DNA of 5,469 bases from an uncultured Cocleimonas sp. (GTDB lineage: Bacteria; Pseudomonadota; Gammaproteobacteria; Thiotrichales; Thiotrichaceae). Made by a program: the position numbers and the translations under genes. Each line of letters begins with the position of its first letter. Position 1 is the stretch's first letter. The stretch spans positions 1 to 5,469 of the forward strand of contig CALISP010000257.1 in NCBI GenBank assembly GCA_938041705.1. Reading direction: 5' to 3'. The notes beneath the pieces were generated by a model. The model had not been told where the DNA came from. It made no database searches and saw nothing but the letters and a program-made list of their open reading frames with translations. Positions 4,500-5,469 of the stretch are shown one piece after another.

Positions 4500-5320
4500 T
4501 ATTTGTAACCTACAGAATTCATCTCTGCTTTACATGCATTTAAAATTCTAGTCTGTAATTCAGGCTCAAGTTCTGTTTTCCATCGCTGTGATTTGCCTTT
4601 GTGGAAAAATTCTTGGCCCACTGTCTCTCTGAAGCCTTCTTTCTTCTCTTGTTTTTGCATTTTATCGAATGAGCAAGCATCAATAGTCTTGCGAGTGAGG
4701 TCTGGATCATAATCCATTTTTAAGAATTGAAGGATTTCACTAAAAATTTCAAAAGGTTTATCTAATAAGTCTTCATAACGCAAAGCATATACAGGATAGG
4801 GAAGCTCTCTCATCCATGAGGCCATGTGGATTTTCCATGATAATTGAGGCATAAATAAGCCATTATTAGGTCCACGAGTCATAAAATTATCATCAAGAAG
4901 TTTGTCTACAGCTTCAGTATTATTTTTACAACCAAAATGATTTTTAAAGGAAAGAGCTACATCCCGAGGGTCTCTAATTATATAAATAGCTGCATTTGTT
5001 AAGTCATGAGGGATTTGAGCAATGCCTGATACATCGATGTTTGCATCATGAGTTTTTAGCAATAAATTACCTCCAGCACCTTCTAAAGTTCGAAGCATTG
5101 CCGCGGGTTTAACGAATGCTTGATCAGTCAGGGTCCAATCATGAATAGACTTTTTAACAATGCCTTCAAAATATTCAGGATTTTTATCACTGGTTTGCAT
5201 GATTCCATTAATATCAATTTCGCCATTATTTGCATAAGCTGAAATTAAGGCACGAATCCAAGTGTTACCACTTCTAGGGTAACTAGCAATCCAAGTGATT
5301 TTATTATCTGGGTAACTCAT
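4499..5320 (-). CDS. PAPS-dependent sulfotransferase, substrate unknown
   Basis: This 273-residue soluble enzyme should transfer sulfate from PAPS to a hydroxyl or amine of an unidentified acceptor. It has the family landmarks in order: the 5'-phosphosulfate loop SYPRSGNTW (13-21), the KTHD segment (89-92) with His91 at the position of the catalytic base in SULT-type enzymes, the 3'-phosphate-binding stretch IIRDPRDVALS (114-124) with Arg116 and Ser124, RYEDLL (181-186), and a late loop FFHKGKSQRWK (238-248) equivalent to the RKGxxGxWK motif. Length is typical of the family. The ATG at 5320 is the only sensible start, since upstream codons in frame offer none before a stop; no clear Shine-Dalgarno sequence precedes it. 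No signal peptide or membrane helix is visible. The DNA upstream (5321-5469) is AT-rich without a gene; TATAAG on the minus strand at 5371-5376 is the only -10-like site and has no good -35. Confidence 0.93.
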   Translation of the reverse strand: MSYPDNKITWIASYPRSGNTWIRALISAYANNGEIDINGIMQTSDKNPEYFEGIVKKSIHDWTLTDQAFVKPAAMLRTLEGAGGNLLLKTHDANIDVSGIAQIPHDLTNAAIYIIRDPRDVALSFKNHFGCKNNTEAVDKLLDDNFMTRGPNNGLFMPQLSWKIHMASWMRELPYPVYALRYEDLLDKPFEIFSEILQFLKMDYDPDLTRKTIDACSFDKMQKQEKKEGFRETVGQEFFHKGKSQRWKTELEPELQTRILNACKAEMNSVGYK

Positions 5321-5469
5321 TTTTGTATTACATATAGGTATTAAGATACTAAATAGTAATTGAACAAGAACTTATAGAAAAGATAAATCAACGACAATAG
5401 CTTTAGTTTGAAAACGTGAGTCTAGAATTAGGTTAACTTTTTCTCATATTAATAGAACAAAATTAATGT

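Noticed and set aside
1..5469. CRISPR array, tRNA, rRNA, insertion sequence or toxin-antitoxin pair
   Set aside because: No regular repeat-spacer pattern, tRNA-like cloverleaf, rRNA segment, transposase or terminal inverted repeats were seen on either strand.

Overview
The window looks like chromosomal DNA from an AT-rich, probably marine gammaproteobacterium. Its core is a minus-strand ribosomal protein operon, rpsF - rpsR - (DUF2232 membrane protein) - rplI. A DUF2232-type membrane gene between rpsR and rplI, with no priB between rpsF and rpsR, is the arrangement I recall from Pseudomonas (PA4932-PA4934) rather than the enterobacterial rpsF-priB-rpsR-rplI order. A UPF0325/DUF3461 (YaeH-like) gene also points to Gammaproteobacteria. 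The genus cannot be fixed from this sequence alone.

Layout. Positions 2-175 (+) are the 3' end of a gene cut by the window edge, possibly a DUF1223-type secreted protein. It converges on the UPF0325 gene (259-651, -), with an imperfect inverted repeat between them. The AT-rich gap 652-893 holds a possible promoter and short repeats for the UPF0325 gene, and the intrinsic terminator of the ribosomal operon (836-869). The operon runs leftwards from 3010 to 894. Its control region (about 3011-3180) is the best regulatory segment here. It has two promoter-like elements with 17-bp spacers, one nearly consensus with a GC-rich discriminator. It also has a leader RNA that can fold into what looks like the S6:S18-binding autoregulatory structure, and an anti-Shine-Dalgarno sequence beside that structure that exactly complements the rpsF ribosome binding site.

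The right-hand third is accessory. A divergent gene (3275-4444, +) encodes a Hanks-type Ser/Thr protein kinase with an unusual N-terminal domain and no glycine-rich loop. It converges on a PAPS-dependent sulfotransferase gene (4499-5320, -). The last ~150 bases (5321-5469) show no gene.

How the genes work together: bS6 and bS18 bind as a pair in the 30S platform and probably repress their own mRNA; bL9 is a 50S protein made from the same transcript; the DUF2232 protein is a co-transcribed inner-membrane protein of unknown role. The kinase and sulfotransferase are not co-transcribed with the operon or with each other, and nothing here ties them to a common pathway. I did not see a clear new multi-gene system. 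The most informative unexplained items are the rpsF leader architecture and the divergent kinase.
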